Below are positions 9,490 to 20,844 of a DNA stretch of 64,000 nucleotides, in pieces. Each line of letters begins with the position of its first letter. The stretch's first letter is position 1. The notes under the pieces were generated by a model. It worked only from the letters and a program-made list of their open reading frames with translations, had not been told where the DNA came from and did not search any database. A program made the position numbers and the translations under genes. Source of the DNA: Megaustenia siamemsis. Taxonomy: Eukaryota; Mollusca; Gastropoda; Stylommatophora; Ariophantidae. The stretch lies in contig JAVIAB010000124.1 of assembly GCA_032433765.1 (NCBI GenBank), forward strand, positions 72,403,746 to 72,467,745, read 5' to 3'.

Positions 9490-11165
9490 ATCATCATCAT
9501 CATCAAGTACCATGCCTGCTGGCATTCTTGGTGATCATGTCTCTCCACAACTTTCGATCTCGACAATTATTTATCATTTCTGTTGTTGACCTTCTGCCAA
9601 GCTATTCTCTTAAGCTGTCTGGTATCTTTTCTCTTTGCTTCCCTCTTCGCCCTTCAATTTTTTCAGTTCCTACAATATATTCCAGCTGTTCTCTTCTCAT
9701 TACATGGCCAAAAAATTATGATTGTGTCTTCCTAATATTAGAAATTATCTCTATTTTTGCTTTGGCCTCTTTTAGAACATTTTCATTACTCTGCTTAGTT
9801 GTCCATGGTATTATCAACATTCTTCTGTTAAAACCACATTTGTACAGACTCCAGTGATTTTCTTGTCCATTGTCCTATTGTCTGTGATTCACATCCATAT
9901 GTTAAGACTGGCTCTACATAACACTTAAGAACTCTTTTCTTGTTTCTATTGTCAAAAATGGATTGCATAGTATCTTCCTCATTTTTTGGAAAGCTGCTTT
10001 TGCCTGAACCATTCTGCATCTCACCTCTGTTGTACATCTACTATCCAAGGTTAACAATGTTCCCAGATATTTAAATTCATTTACCTGTTTTAATATTGTT
10101 CCAATTGTCTTTATTGTGCATTGTGGTGATGTCTTTTTCTTTGTTGTTACCATTACTTCTGTTTATTGCTAATTTATATTATGACCTCCAATTGTTATTC
10201 CAGGCATGCCCCTTATGGATCTTAAAATAATCTCACTATAAATATTAAACAAATCTGGTGACAGCACACAGCCTTGTCTAACACTCTGTTTTATTTGTTG
10301 AAACATTCCCAATTGGTTTCCAGTTCTTATGGCCGCTGTTTGTTGCCAGTACATGTTCTTTATTATTCTTAAATGCTGTCTACATTTATGTTTTCTTTAA
10401 TTTGGATTATTTCTTGGTGCTTTACTTTGTCAAATGCTTTGGTATCATCTATGAAACATAGGTATAGATCTGTTTTCACCTCTATGGCTCTTTGTACTAA
10501 AGATCTTATGATATAAATGGCATTGCTTGTTCCTTTATCTCTAACAAAACCACACTGTTCATCACTAATTTCTGGACTGATTTTGTTTCGCACTCTTCGC
10601 ATGATGATTCTTAGTAATATCTTAGTCATGACTCATAAGGCTTATTGTGCGATGATCATCGCATCCAATCTCACCAGATTTCTTTGGTAGGGCTATGAAT
10701 ATTGATTTGAGCAGGTCGTCTGGTATATATCCCTTGTTGTAGATATCATTCAATATTTTTGTTATTATTTCTATTCCAAAATCACCCATGGCTTCAATCT
10801 CTTCTTTAGTTATATTATCTGGTCCAGGAGCTTTTTTTTTTTGTGCAAGGCGTCTTCCATTTCTTCTCTGAGTATTTCTGGTCCTTCTCCATTATCCTTA
10901 TTATTTACTTCTGCTCGTTCATCATTATAAGATCTTAATGTATTCTGTCCATCGTTCCCTGATGCTATCTTGTTCAATCAACAGTTATCCTTCCTTTCAT
11001 CAAACCCATAGGGGTTAAACATCCAGTTTTTGATTGTTATTGTTGTGGCGATTCATGATTGTACAAAGAAATTACGACAGTGGTTTTCTGTTGCCTTCCG
11101 TCGGTTTGTTTACGATTGGCTCCGCTAGCCTTTGACTAAAAAGTCTCACCCACAGGGCAGTGAGG
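9490..11165 (-). mobile_element. RTE-B2 LINE, internally deleted copy
   Basis: A GAT-type tail at left, then the minus-strand RT coding region ([56 protein letters not shown]), in pieces. At 11042-11165 the RTE-B2 5' UTR (gattcatgattgtacaaag) follows directly, so most of the endonuclease region has been deleted. Multiple stops and frameshifts; not functional. Confidence 0.85.
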
Positions 11166-11262
11166 TAAAATAACATTTGCATCCGGCATGCTCAAGCGTT
11201 GAACATTCTAAATATGTAGAGTTCAAGTGCAATGTAACCCATGATTGGATGTTACATTATGC

Positions 11263-11323
11263 ATGCACAACTGTTTGTTGATGATATTTTAGTGTAGGTA
11301 AATTTTCTTAGTTCTGATACAAT
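11263..11323. repeat. Dispersed 60-bp repeat, copy 1
   Basis: gcacaactgtttgttgatga and the following 35 bp recur with few changes at about 59574-59630. The family is not recognised. Confidence 0.6.
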
Positions 11324-11451
11324 CTATCTATTTATCTATTGTCCTTTTGAGCTCAAGACGGCACACAGGGCATAACCACAATCTCAAAAACAGAAACTTT
11401 GCATGCCAAAATGGCACATATTGCAGAGATCAATGCTTCTAACATCTATGG

Positions 11452-12231
11452 GGAAAAATTAAAAAATAAAAAAAGGTATGTAAGAAGCTTTACGTGACAA
11501 GTGGACGACACAGACTAAACAACGTTTCGGCTCAATAGGCCTTCATCAGGAACAAACAATAAAAACACACACACACAAATTAATAACGAAACAACCAAAA
11601 CAAAAACAATCGAAATGTGTTAAAGAAAACAACAACAAAAAGTAAAACTATCCTGTCAAATCCAAAATAAAATCGTAACCAAGTGCGGCTGTCGTGAACG
11701 TCGAAAATCGTGCGAAAAAGTGCGTAAATGTAAACAGAACCAGAGGAGTAAACACAAGGGTCAGTGTGCAAACACAAAGGAGAAAGAATCGAATAGTAGA
11801 CTAACAGGTGTAAAAAGACGCTAAGAGTGAGATGTCTGAGAGTGGGGTACAGTAAAAATAAATGAGGGGTAAGAAGCACAGAAAAAAATTTTTTTATAGA
11901 GGAGAAAACTGAAGTGTCTCATAAGGGACTAGAGGAGAAGAACTATAAAAAGCATGGCATAGTAAGTAGACCAAATAACCCAAATATGTGTAGTAGAGAA
12001 GGCTATGCAAAAGGGAAGGAGCAAGCAAAAGGAAACTATGCGTATGAGTGTGATACATTCATACCTCTCGGGGTCAGCGAACCATACTGGACTATAAGGC
12101 GATTTTCCAAAGTATAGCGGCTGCGGTCGCCAGAGTGACAAAGGACAATACCAGTGACACGGATGTCGTCTTTGCCCTTGTGATCAGGGGAGTTGAAGTG
12201 GGAAGATACCGGAGTACCAGTATTTTGTTGG
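11452..12231 (-). mobile_element. Penelope-like element PLE-a, copy 2
   Basis: A 780-bp 5'-truncated PLE-a on the minus strand with acatctatgg duplicated at 11442-11451 and 12232-12241. It retains the C-terminal part of the nuclease (NTGTPVSSHFNSPDHKGKDD) and the whole 3' non-coding region. It interrupts SINE-2, so it is younger than that SINE. Confidence 0.9.
11521..11550 (-). ncRNA. Hammerhead-ribozyme-like motif, PLE-a copy 2
   Basis: On the minus strand: CTGATGA intact, GGC/GCC stem with loop, GAAAC, then GTT at the expected cleavage triplet. There is an extra A after CTGATGA and stem I pairs poorly in isolation, so self-cleavage is uncertain. Confidence 0.5.
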
Positions 12232-12395
12232 ACATCTATGGCTCTGTTTCCATAACAATACATTTTACAATGACAGCTTGTCGAGCCATCGATCAACCTC
12301 CTTAGTCACCTCTTACAACATGCCTGGAAGGTCACAGTGTAACTATTCTTTACACCCTCATAATGAGGCCCCGGTAACACACGGGAATATACAAT

Positions 12396-12639
12396 ACTTA
12401 AGTATAAATCTACTATAGTACATTAAAAATGATCATAAGAGATGCATAAGACATACATTTTAAAAAATATTTGTGGTTATGCTATGATTATTTTACACCA
12501 GAAAAGGTCAAATTTGTCAAATTCTGAAGTATTTATTTCTATAAATGATATTGGACCATAATACCAACAGCATAAAAATTAACTATTCTAGATCAAATAT
12601 TCATCCAAATGGAGGTCCCTGTCCTGACAAGTCCTTGAT
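12396..12639. other. Unassigned intron sequence
   Basis: AT-rich. About 45 bp near 12560-12590 (ataccaacagcataaaaatt) recur near 60956, suggesting an unnamed old repeat. No gene seen. Confidence 0.4.
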
Positions 12640-13004
12640 CACCCCAAGCAACTAATAAGAATTGCAACATGGAATGTGAGAACCATGTGTGAGACAGGCA
12701 GAACAGTTCAAGAGATTAATAATTTGATAGCATCCATCATCCATTGATTTGGAAAATCCTATAAGAATACAGCTTCTCTGATAAAATTGCCAATATTCTA
12801 AAGGACATGTATGAAGACAATCAGTACTGTTTAAGACATGAAGTATGACAGCTTGGTTCAGAGTCATAATGGGAGCTTGACAAGGGTGTATTTTGTCACA
12901 ACTCCTTTTCTTTGTGGCTATGGACTGGATTATGTGAATGATGGTTGGCTACAGACTAAGAGGAATTACATAGGATCTAGAGGACATATTGAAAATGTAG
13001 TGTG

Positions 13005-14412
13005 GAGTATCAGGTGCATTGGTTAATTCTAATAAAGCATCAGTTGCATGGTTCTCCATTAACAATCATATTGTTAACACGGAAACACTGGTGGTACGAA
13101 TGGGGCTGATGAGATGACCAAGGACAGGTTGATCGCACCATGTGTTTTCAGAACAATGTTGACCATGTGATATTAAAATCTTGCAAAGGATTAGCCACCT
13201 TGAAGGTCATGGTGGCTGCCAATATCGAGCAGAGACTACTTATGCTTCTGTTCCAGGGACTAGTCCTCACACCAATTGAGTATGCCAATTCTTACTGTCA
13301 GTAACACGCAAATTGACAGGCTGGAGAAAATACAGAATGAAGCTATGCACATTGTCTTGGGGTGTATGAGGGATGCGCCCTGTGTAGCAATGAGGTATCT
13401 TCTTGACTTTCCAACCATTGTTGATAATAGAATCAAGATCTGGAGGGCACGAGCATACCTGAAGATTAGTGCAGATAAAAAGCATTCATCACACCACGAG
13501 CTCAATACAGGAAAAGGTGTCAGGCTAAAAATAGGCAAATTACTGGTGAGCCGAGCAGAAGATGTCATCAAATAGGTCTGTGGTCTTACCAATATCAACA
13601 CTGGCAAGAAGTGGATACCGGTGCCTATGTCATTCAAAGGGACATTCTCATATATTGTCACACTCAACAGGAAATGTCGGGAACAGAAGTCGTGGTCAAT
13701 GCGGAGGTCAACGGTCTCATCTGGGATAACACCGATGAGAAAGATGCAGTCATCTATACAGACGGATCTGTAATATGATATCAAAGGAGTGCATGGGATT
13801 TACAGCATGCTCGGCAGGCAGAATAGTCAAGGAAGACAGTGGTGCATATGTTATGACCACAAGTAGTATGATGATGGTGATGATGGCAGTGACCAGGATG
13901 TTCATCTGGTTAGAGTCACAAGACTACATCCATGCCTGCATACTGAGTGATTCAATGAGTATGATAAAAAAAAGTGGAGGCAGACTCTATATGCAGGCAA
14001 TGGGTAGAGTCATTGCAGAAGTCAAAAATACAAAAGGTCACCTTTGTCTACGTCCCTTGACATGCTGGAGTAAGGAGAAATGAAATAGCGGACAGGATGG
14101 CTAGCTGCGCTATTGTTAAAGACGGTCAAACAATGGATCAGGCGGACAGACAGCATCAATGGCCTCCGAGATGTTGTTAGGCACAGGACTTTGACAACCA
14201 TGAGTCCATGTCACTCCTTTGGATGAAAGAGATGGAAGTTAAGATTGGCAGAGCCAGAAATGAGAAACTTAGTGAGCGTGTAAGAAGACTTATCAGCCAA
14301 CACAGAATTGGATTCGCCAGTTGCTGGACACTGCAAGATTTGCTGAGGAGGGGATCTGAGTACCTATGGACATGTTCAGAGTGCAGTGATGATGACCTGC
14401 AAATAACTCAAT
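13005..14412 (+). mobile_element. LINE-D copy inside LINE-E
   Basis: A 5'-truncated LINE-D: RT C-terminal region (TQIDRLEKIQNEAM, CVAMRYLLDFPTI), then VNAEVNGLIWDNTDEKDAVIYTDGSV at the start of RNase H, ending with the family 3' end (gatgatgacctgcaaataac, tcaat). Many indels. Both junctions fall at LED codons just before the LINE-E FADD box; the likely target duplication (atctagagg versus atcttgaag) is diverged. Confidence 0.85.
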
Positions 14413-15514
14413 CTTGAAGATACTGACTTTGCAAACAATGTTGGATTGCTTGCCCACTGTCACCAAGATATACAAGAGAATAGGGATAGAGTAGATCAGT
14501 TTGCTAACACAATAGGACTGAAAATAAATGCAGAGAAAGCTAATATTATGAGGATAAATGCCAAATGTACAAAGAAAGTTATATTCAGAGGAATGGAACT
14601 AGAAGTGAATCACTTTAAATATCTGGGAAGCTATATTTCATCAAATAGCGACATTGAGAAAGAAATTACAAGAATAGGTATGTCAGCCTAGGCATTAATG
14701 GACTTAGAAACATTTGGTGTTCGACGATTCTCCATCTCAGCACCAAGCTTAGAATTTACAAGTCAAATGTGCGATTCATACTCTTATATGCCGCAGACAT
14801 GAAGAGGGAACCATAAGATAGAAAGTCAACTAATAGGATTTGATGGTTGCTGTTTTAAGAAGTCAAATTAAAGATAAATAAACAAAGTACTAATTCTGCA
14901 ACAGCAATAGATACAACAGCTTAAATCAGAAAGATGTGAAAGAAACTTATACTGTACAAGTAAAGAATACATCTGCTAGAAGAAGGGATTGAGCACTACA
15001 GAAGAGAAAGTCCTGAAGAAAAAGTCACAACCAAATGGCAATGCATAAAAAACAGCATACAAGAATCCTGCATCACCTTACCCAAAAAGGAAAGTAACAG
15101 AAAACAAAAATGGATAACTGACAAAATTTTAGAAAAAATGGAAAAGAGAAGACAAGCGAAAAACACTGCCAAATACAAGGAAATTGATAATGAAATACGA
15201 AAAATGTGCAAAAAGGCAAAAGAAAACTGGCTCAACCAAAGATGTCTAGAAATCGAAACTATGGAAAGTAAACAAAATTTAAGAGGAATGCACACAGAGA
15301 TAAAAAGAATGACTAATAAAGACAAAAAAGCAGCAGGAAACTGATGTATTACAAACAAAGAGGGAAGAATGCTAACAGACAACAAAGATATAATCGAAAG
15401 ATGGCAGGTATACGTAACAGAATTATTTCATGACGAAAGGGACAAAAACCATTCATAAAATGTACATCCAGCTATAAAATCCTGAAATCTGTAGTAGAAA
15501 AAGCTATAAAAACA

Positions 15515-16228
15515 ATGAAAAAGGGAAAAGCAGCAGGACCTGACAATATACAGATAGAGATGATACAGGCACTAGAAGATTTTGGCATTGAAGTGATCAC
15601 AGACATATGCAATGACATATACCGCACAGGATACATACCAAATGAACTAAAAACATCAACTTTTATAGCATTGCCTAAAAAGAATGGTGCAGTTGAATGC
15701 AACGATTTTAGAACAATAAGCCTAATGAGCCAGGTAACCAAAATTTTACTAAAAGTTATACAAGGAAGGATTCAGAATAAAATTAATAATGAACTAGATG
15801 AGCAGCAATTTGGATTCAACAAAAACAGTGGGATAAAAGAAGCCATATTCAGCATGAGGACATTGATTGAAAAGTACATAGAAGTAAACAAACCAATATA
15901 TGCCTGCTTCATAGACTACACCAAAGCATTTGATAGAATACACCATGAGCAACTTATAGACTGCCTAAAAGATATAAATCTGGATGGCACAGACATACGA
16001 CTGATATGTAATTTGTATTGGGAGCAAACAACAATAATAAAATATAACAAAGAGAACTCTACACCCATTGATATAAAAAGAGGAGTAAGACAAGGATGCA
16101 TCCTATCACCAAGCTTGTTCAATTTATACACTGAGCAAATCTTTAAAAACATCAATGAGATGCTAGGCCTTAATATTAATGGGAAGATAATCAATAACCT
16201 AAGATATGCTGATGATACTGTTCTCATC
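15515..16228 (+). pseudogene. LINE-C reverse transcriptase, first part
   Basis: An open stretch of about 238 codons: GKAAGPDNIQIEMIQALEDF (fingers), [39 protein letters not shown] (first catalytic aspartate), RGVRQGCILSPSLFNLYTEQ and [10 protein letters not shown] (catalytic YADD). It is cut by the RTE-B1 insertion three codons after YADD; reading resumes at 19027. Upstream, near 15345 and 15430-15515, there are stops and a frameshift. RT copies the element RNA at the nicked target; this copy is dead. Confidence 0.9.
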
Positions 16229-19026
16229 ATCATCATCATGTACCCTGCCGGTTGGCGTAGTCGATCATGTCCCTCCACAATCTTCTATCTACAGTGCATC
16301 TTATCAGTTCTGTTGTTGACTGTTTTCCATGCCATGACACCAAGCTATCCAGTATTTTCTCTCTTTGTTGTCCGCGATCTCTCTTTCCTTTTATTTTGCC
16401 AGTTGTAACCAAGTATTCCAACTTTCCTCTTCTCATGATGTGCCCGAAAAATGTTGATTGCTTCTTTCTGATGTTTTTTAAGAGCTCCCTTTTTGTGTTG
16501 GCCTCTTTGAGAACTTCCTCATATTTCTTTTTATCTGTCCAGGGAACTTTCAACATTCTTCTGAGAAATCCCATCTCTGTGGCCTCTAATCGTCTTTTCA
16601 TTTGTTTGTCTACTGTCCATGATTCGCTTCCATAGGTCAGAATTGGTTCTATATAGCACCGATGAACTCTCTTTCTCATTTTTATTGACATAGATTTGTT
16701 GCATAAGATATTTTTCATTTTCTGAAATGCTATTTTGGCCTTAGCTATTTTGCTTTTTATTTCTGTGGTGCATCTTCCATCTGATGTAATTATTGTGCCC
16801 AAGTATTTGAAATGTTGTACTTGTTTCAGGTTTGTCTCGTTTTATTTTTAATGCTGCATGATGGTGATGATTGTTTCTTCGATATAACCATTACTTCTGT
16901 TTTCTTACTATTCAGACTGAGACCTTTCTTGTTGCTTTCTTTTACTATTATGTCTATCATTTCTTGTAGTTCATTCTCTGTCTCTGCTATTAAGACTGTG
17001 TCATCCGCATATCGCAAATTATTTATGTTGTGACCGTTGACTTCAATTCCTTTTTTGTCTACTATTGATCTCATAATATATTCGCTGTAAAGTGAAAACA
17101 AATCTGGTGACAGAACACTGCCTTGTCTGACTCCTTGTTTTATATATTGGAATTGTCCTGTTTGGTTGTTAATTCGTTTAGCTGCTGTTTGTTGCCAGTA
17201 CATGTTTTTTATGATTCGCAGATCCTTGCCATCAATGTTTAATTTCTCCAGCATATTTATTATTTCCACATGCTTTACCTTGTCAAATGCTTTTGTGTAG
17301 TCTATAAAGCACATATATAGATCTTTCTTTACCTCTATAGATCTTTCTATTAATGTCCTTAAGATGTATATTGCATTATTGGTGCCCTTTCCTTCCACAA
17401 ATCCACATTGTTCCTCACTTATTTCTGGTTTTATTTTGTTCCTTACATGTCTCATAATTATTCTTAGTAATATTTTAGTCATATGGCTCATGAGACTAAT
17501 GGTGTGATGGTCTTCACAATCAGTGGCGCCTGACTTCTTCAGTATGGCTACAAAGATAGATTTTAGTAGATCTTCGGGTATATGTCCAGTGTTATATATG
17601 TCATTGAGTAATTTTGTTATGACTTGTACTCCCAACTCTCCTAATGCATTTATCTCTTCGATTGTTATATTGTCAGGACCTGGAGCTTTGCCTATTTTCA
17701 TGTGTTGAATTGCGTCCTCCACTTCACTCTGCATTATTGGTGGTCCTGTGTCTGGAATTTGAATTGTTTAATTCTGGTCTTTCATCAACATAGAGTTGAC
17801 TGATATATTCGGTCCATCTTTCTATTGTCTTCTCCTGTCCCATTATTATATTTCCTTCCTTTGATTTCACACATCCTGAAACTTTGACTTCTTTTCTTCC
17901 TGTTAATTCATTTAACTGATTGTGCATAAATTTTGGGTCTTTCTTTTGTTGTTTTTCCATTTCTTCACATTTCTGTTTTAACCATCCTTCCTTTGCTTCT
18001 CTGCACTTGTTTTGGATCTCTTTGTGCAATATTTTGTATGCTCGTTCTTCTTTCTTATGTTTTCTTCTTTCGTCCATTAGTTGTAATATTTCTTCTGTCA
18101 TCCATTTCTTTTTGTTGATTCTTTTAGTCACTGGTATTACTTCTTTTGATGTTTGCTGAATCGATTGTTTGAGCATTTTCCACTGCTTCTGGATGTCCAG
18201 TATTTTCTCAATAGCATTATATCTATTTTGTACTATCATGCTGTACTTATCACTCATCTGTTTATCTACTCTTAGCATATCTAGTTCTAATTTCATATTT
18301 CTTGGTGATTTCTGTTCCTTTCGCAGTTTTATTCTTATCTTTCCAACTACTGGTACATGGTCACTATTACAATCTGCTCCTGGCCTTGTTTTAACCGATG
18401 TTAGTCCATTCCTGAATCTTCTCTGTACCAGTATAAAATCAATTTGATTGTGTACTTTTTTGTCTGGGCTTTGCCATGTCCATAGTCACCTAGGGTGTTG
18501 TTTGAACCAGGTGTTACCTATAATCATTTCATGTGTCTTTGCCCAATCTATCAATCTATCCCCTCTGTCATTCGTCTCACCAAGGCCATGCCCCCCCAGT
18601 CACATTTTGCACTTTAGCTGTTCCTACCTTTGCATTGAAATCCCCTAGTTGACAGTTATTTCTTGGGATTTACACTGTTCCATGGTCGCCTCTAGCTCCT
18701 TGTAAAAAGTGTCAATGTCTTCATCTTCGCTATTACTTGTTGGTGCATAAACCTGAATTATGTTGATATCATATGGTCTGCCACTCAATTTTACTAGCAG
18801 AATTCTGTCTGATACTGGCCAAAATCCTTTCACTGTTTTGCTTCTTTCTCTATCTAACATGATGCCTACTCCACAACACCATCCACCACCTGCTCCAATG
18901 GCTTCACATAACCCTGATAGGGGGGCTAAACGGAAGCTCCACCTTGCCCAGGGGTGTCCCGAAGACTAGCGGAGGAAAGGAGACGTCTTACTCCTCCTTT
19001 GGTAGGGCAGAACTCTACCCCGCTAA
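16227..19026 (-). mobile_element. RTE-B1 LINE, nearly complete, inside LINE-C
   Basis: Minus-strand element with a catcatcat tail at left (16227). Going leftward from 18860: a partial endonuclease domain (TVKGFWPVSDRILLVKLSGR, IIQVYAPTSNSEDEDID), spacer, RT and C-terminus. The 5' end at 18905-19026 is a GC-richer leader (reading gcaaggtggagcttccg on the minus strand) fused to mid-endonuclease, so about the first 60 endonuclease residues are deleted. It disrupts LINE-C just after YADD. Confidence 0.9.
16236..18860 (-). pseudogene. RTE-B1 endonuclease-reverse transcriptase, broken ORF
   Basis: In minus-strand order: an endonuclease part 18860-18297 (broken), spacer plus KKWMTEEILQLMDERRKHKK at 18296-17724, RT at 17734-16826, and C-terminus at 16802-16236. 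The RT includes [54 protein letters not shown] and [12 protein letters not shown], so catalytic residues are intact. The C-terminus has GSESWTVDKQMKRRLEATEM and FFGHIMRRGKLEYLVTTGKI, typical of RTE/BovB-like proteins. Damage is a few frameshifts (near 17730 and 16815) plus the endonuclease deletion; long open pieces indicate a moderately recent insertion. Confidence 0.88.
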
Positions 19027-19306
19027 CCCTCTACTAGCAGAAAATCCTAAAGATCTACAACAATTACTTAATGTAATAAACATGACAAGCAAAAAATATG
19101 GACTAGATATGAATATCAAAAAAGACTAAAACTGTGATCATAAACAAAGAAAATTCTCAAGACCTACAATTAAATATCACAGTTGAGGGAATACATCTGG
19201 AGACAGTCCAGAGCTACAACTACCAGGGACATACTATAACCAATGATGGAAAATGCAAAACTGAAATAAACAAAAGAATAGGTATGGCAAAAGTAATTTT
19301 AATGCC

Positions 19307-19786
19307 ATGAAAAATATACTAACAACAAAACAAATATCAGCAGGGCTGAAACTAAGAATGGCAAAATGTTACGTCTTCTCAATATTCCTGTATGGTGCAG
19401 AAACATGGACATTAGACAAGAAAACAGAACAGAAAATTGAAGCCTTTGAAATGTGGATTTATAGAAGAATAGGTAGAATTGGATGGAAACAAAAGATAAC
19501 AAACGATGAAGTTTTAAAACAACTGAAAATAAAAAAAGAACTACTAAATACAATTAAGACAAGACAAATGACATTTTTGGAGCATGTTAAAAGACACAAC
19601 AGCCTGCTAAAAGTAATATTGGAAGGAAAAATACAAGGTAAAAGAGGCAGAGGCAGACTAACATGGACGAGTAACATCAAAAGATGGACAAGTCAATCTA
19701 TGTCAGCCTGCACCATCAAAGCAAGAAACAGAGTAGAATGGCGATCCATGGTAGCCAACCTTCGTTGCGGAGAAGGCACACGATGA
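19307..19786 (+). pseudogene. LINE-C ORF, C-terminal part
   Basis: About 157 open codons, beginning mid-protein: KNILTTKQISAGLKLRMAKC, FLYGAETWTLDKKTEQKIEA, KITNDEVLKQLKIKKELLNT, ending in the basic GKRGRGRLTWTSNIKRW segment and CTIKARNRVEWRSMVANL. It continues the RT cut at 16226. The frame is lost around 19130 and 19300. The following GAT tail abuts the target duplication. Confidence 0.88.
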
Positions 19787-19847
19787 TGATGATGATGTTT
19801 TAAGAAGATTTTAACCATCCTATGGGATCAAGGCATTATGAACAAAG

Positions 19848-20504
19848 GAAAAATAAAAAAATAAAAAAAATGGTATGTAAGAAGCTTTACGTGATGAGTG
19901 GACGACACAGACTAAACGACGTTTCAGCCCAATAGGCCTTCATCAGGAACAAACAAAAAAAACACACACACAAAACTAATAACGAAACAACCAAAACAAA
20001 AACAACCGAAATGTGTTAAAGAAAACAAAATTATCTATCCTGTCAAAACAAAAAGAAATAGCAACCAAGTGCGGCTGTCGTGAACGTAGAGAAACGTGCA
20101 AAAATGTGCGCAAATGCACACAGAACCAGAGGAGTTCACACAGGGGTCAGTGTGCAAACACAAAGGAGAAAGAATAGAATCGTAGACTATCAGGTGTTCA
20201 AAAGGCGGTAAGAGTGAGATATCTGAGAGTGGGGTACAATAAAAACAATGAGGGGTAAGGAGCACAGAAAAAAGGTATAGAGGAGAACACCGAAGTGTCT
20301 CATAAGGGACTAGGGGAGAAGAACTATAAATAGCATGGCATAGTAAGTAGACCAAAGAACCCAAATATGTGCAGTAGAGAAGGCTATGCAAAAGGGAAGG
20401 AGCAACCAAAAGGAAACTATGTATGAGTGTGATACATTCATACCTCTTGGGGTCAGCGAACCATACTGGACTATGAGGCGATTTTCCAAAGTAAAGCGGC
20501 TAAA
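19848..20504 (-). mobile_element. Penelope-like element PLE-a, copy 3
   Basis: A 657-bp 5'-truncated copy with perfect 14-bp duplications cattatgaacaaag at 19834-19847 and 20505-20518. It holds the extreme C-terminal coding end (NRLIVQYGSLTPRGMNVSHS) and the 3' non-coding region. It is inserted into LINE-E. Confidence 0.92.
19918..19947 (-). ncRNA. Hammerhead-ribozyme-like motif, PLE-a copy 3
   Basis: On the minus strand CTGATGA is intact, followed by a GGCC/GGGCT stem-loop, GAAAC and GTC. It has the most consensus-like core of the four copies. Stem I is not well formed by the adjacent sequence. Confidence 0.5.
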
Positions 20505-20844
20505 CATTATGAACAAAGAAGTTACCTGAAAATCAGGCATTAACAACATCAAGAAGACATTAGAAATGGCTAGGCCAAATACTATGAATGGCATGAACCA
20601 AGCATCCACACCTGACATTAACATAGACACCACCTGTAAAACAAATAAGAGGTAAACTATTGGGGACATGACGACGAAACATACATTATGAAATTAAAGA
20701 GGCTGACAGGTCCTGGCAAGAGTTGTCCTTGCTAGCTCCAGACTGGATTTGGTGGAAATCTCTTGTGGGTGCCCTATGCTCCTACCAGAGTTCAGAGGAT
20801 TAAGAAGAATATATACATATTTTTGTACAGATTCACAAATTTCT

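Larger units (their letters stand above)
11324..12388 (-). mobile_element. SINE-2 copy 1, split by PLE-a
   Basis: Two parts (11324-11451 and 12242-12388) together match the SINE-2 at 34089-34358. The left end has the RTE-A-like tail (ATCT repeats, tattgtcctttt), and the right end has the cctcttacaacatgcctgg domain. Short duplications atacaat at 11317-11323 and 12389-12395 flank the whole element. Confidence 0.8.
14863..19795 (+). mobile_element. LINE-C, near-complete RT region, interrupted by RTE-B1
   Basis: Flanked by perfect 12-bp duplications tgttttaagaag at 14851-14862 and 19796-19807 within LINE-E. Left part 14863-16226: spacer helical region (KWITDKILEKMEKRRQAKN, AKENWLNQRCLEIE), then RT (see 15515). 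Right part 19027-19795: AENPKDLQQLLNVIN through the C-terminus and a GAT-repeat tail. Between them sits RTE-B1 on the opposite strand. The 5' endonuclease region is missing. Confidence 0.9.
12640..20810 (+). mobile_element. LINE-E, host of three nested insertions
   Basis: LINE-E survives as segments 12640-13004, 14413-14862, 19808-19847 and 20505-20810. Segment 1 reads RIATWNVRTMCETG (endonuclease start), then jumps by internal deletion to an RT palm region (ILKDMYEDNQYCLRHE, QGCILS, FVAMDWIM). Segment 2 begins LEDTDFANN (FADD equivalent) and continues INAEKANIMRIN and HFKYLGSYISS. Segments 3 and 4 give CFKKILTILWDQ and finally SWQELSLLAPD and LVGALCSYQS, the usual LINE C-terminus. The interrupting elements are LINE-D, LINE-C (itself carrying RTE-B1) and PLE-a. 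Frames are heavily decayed: it is the oldest layer. Confidence 0.75.
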
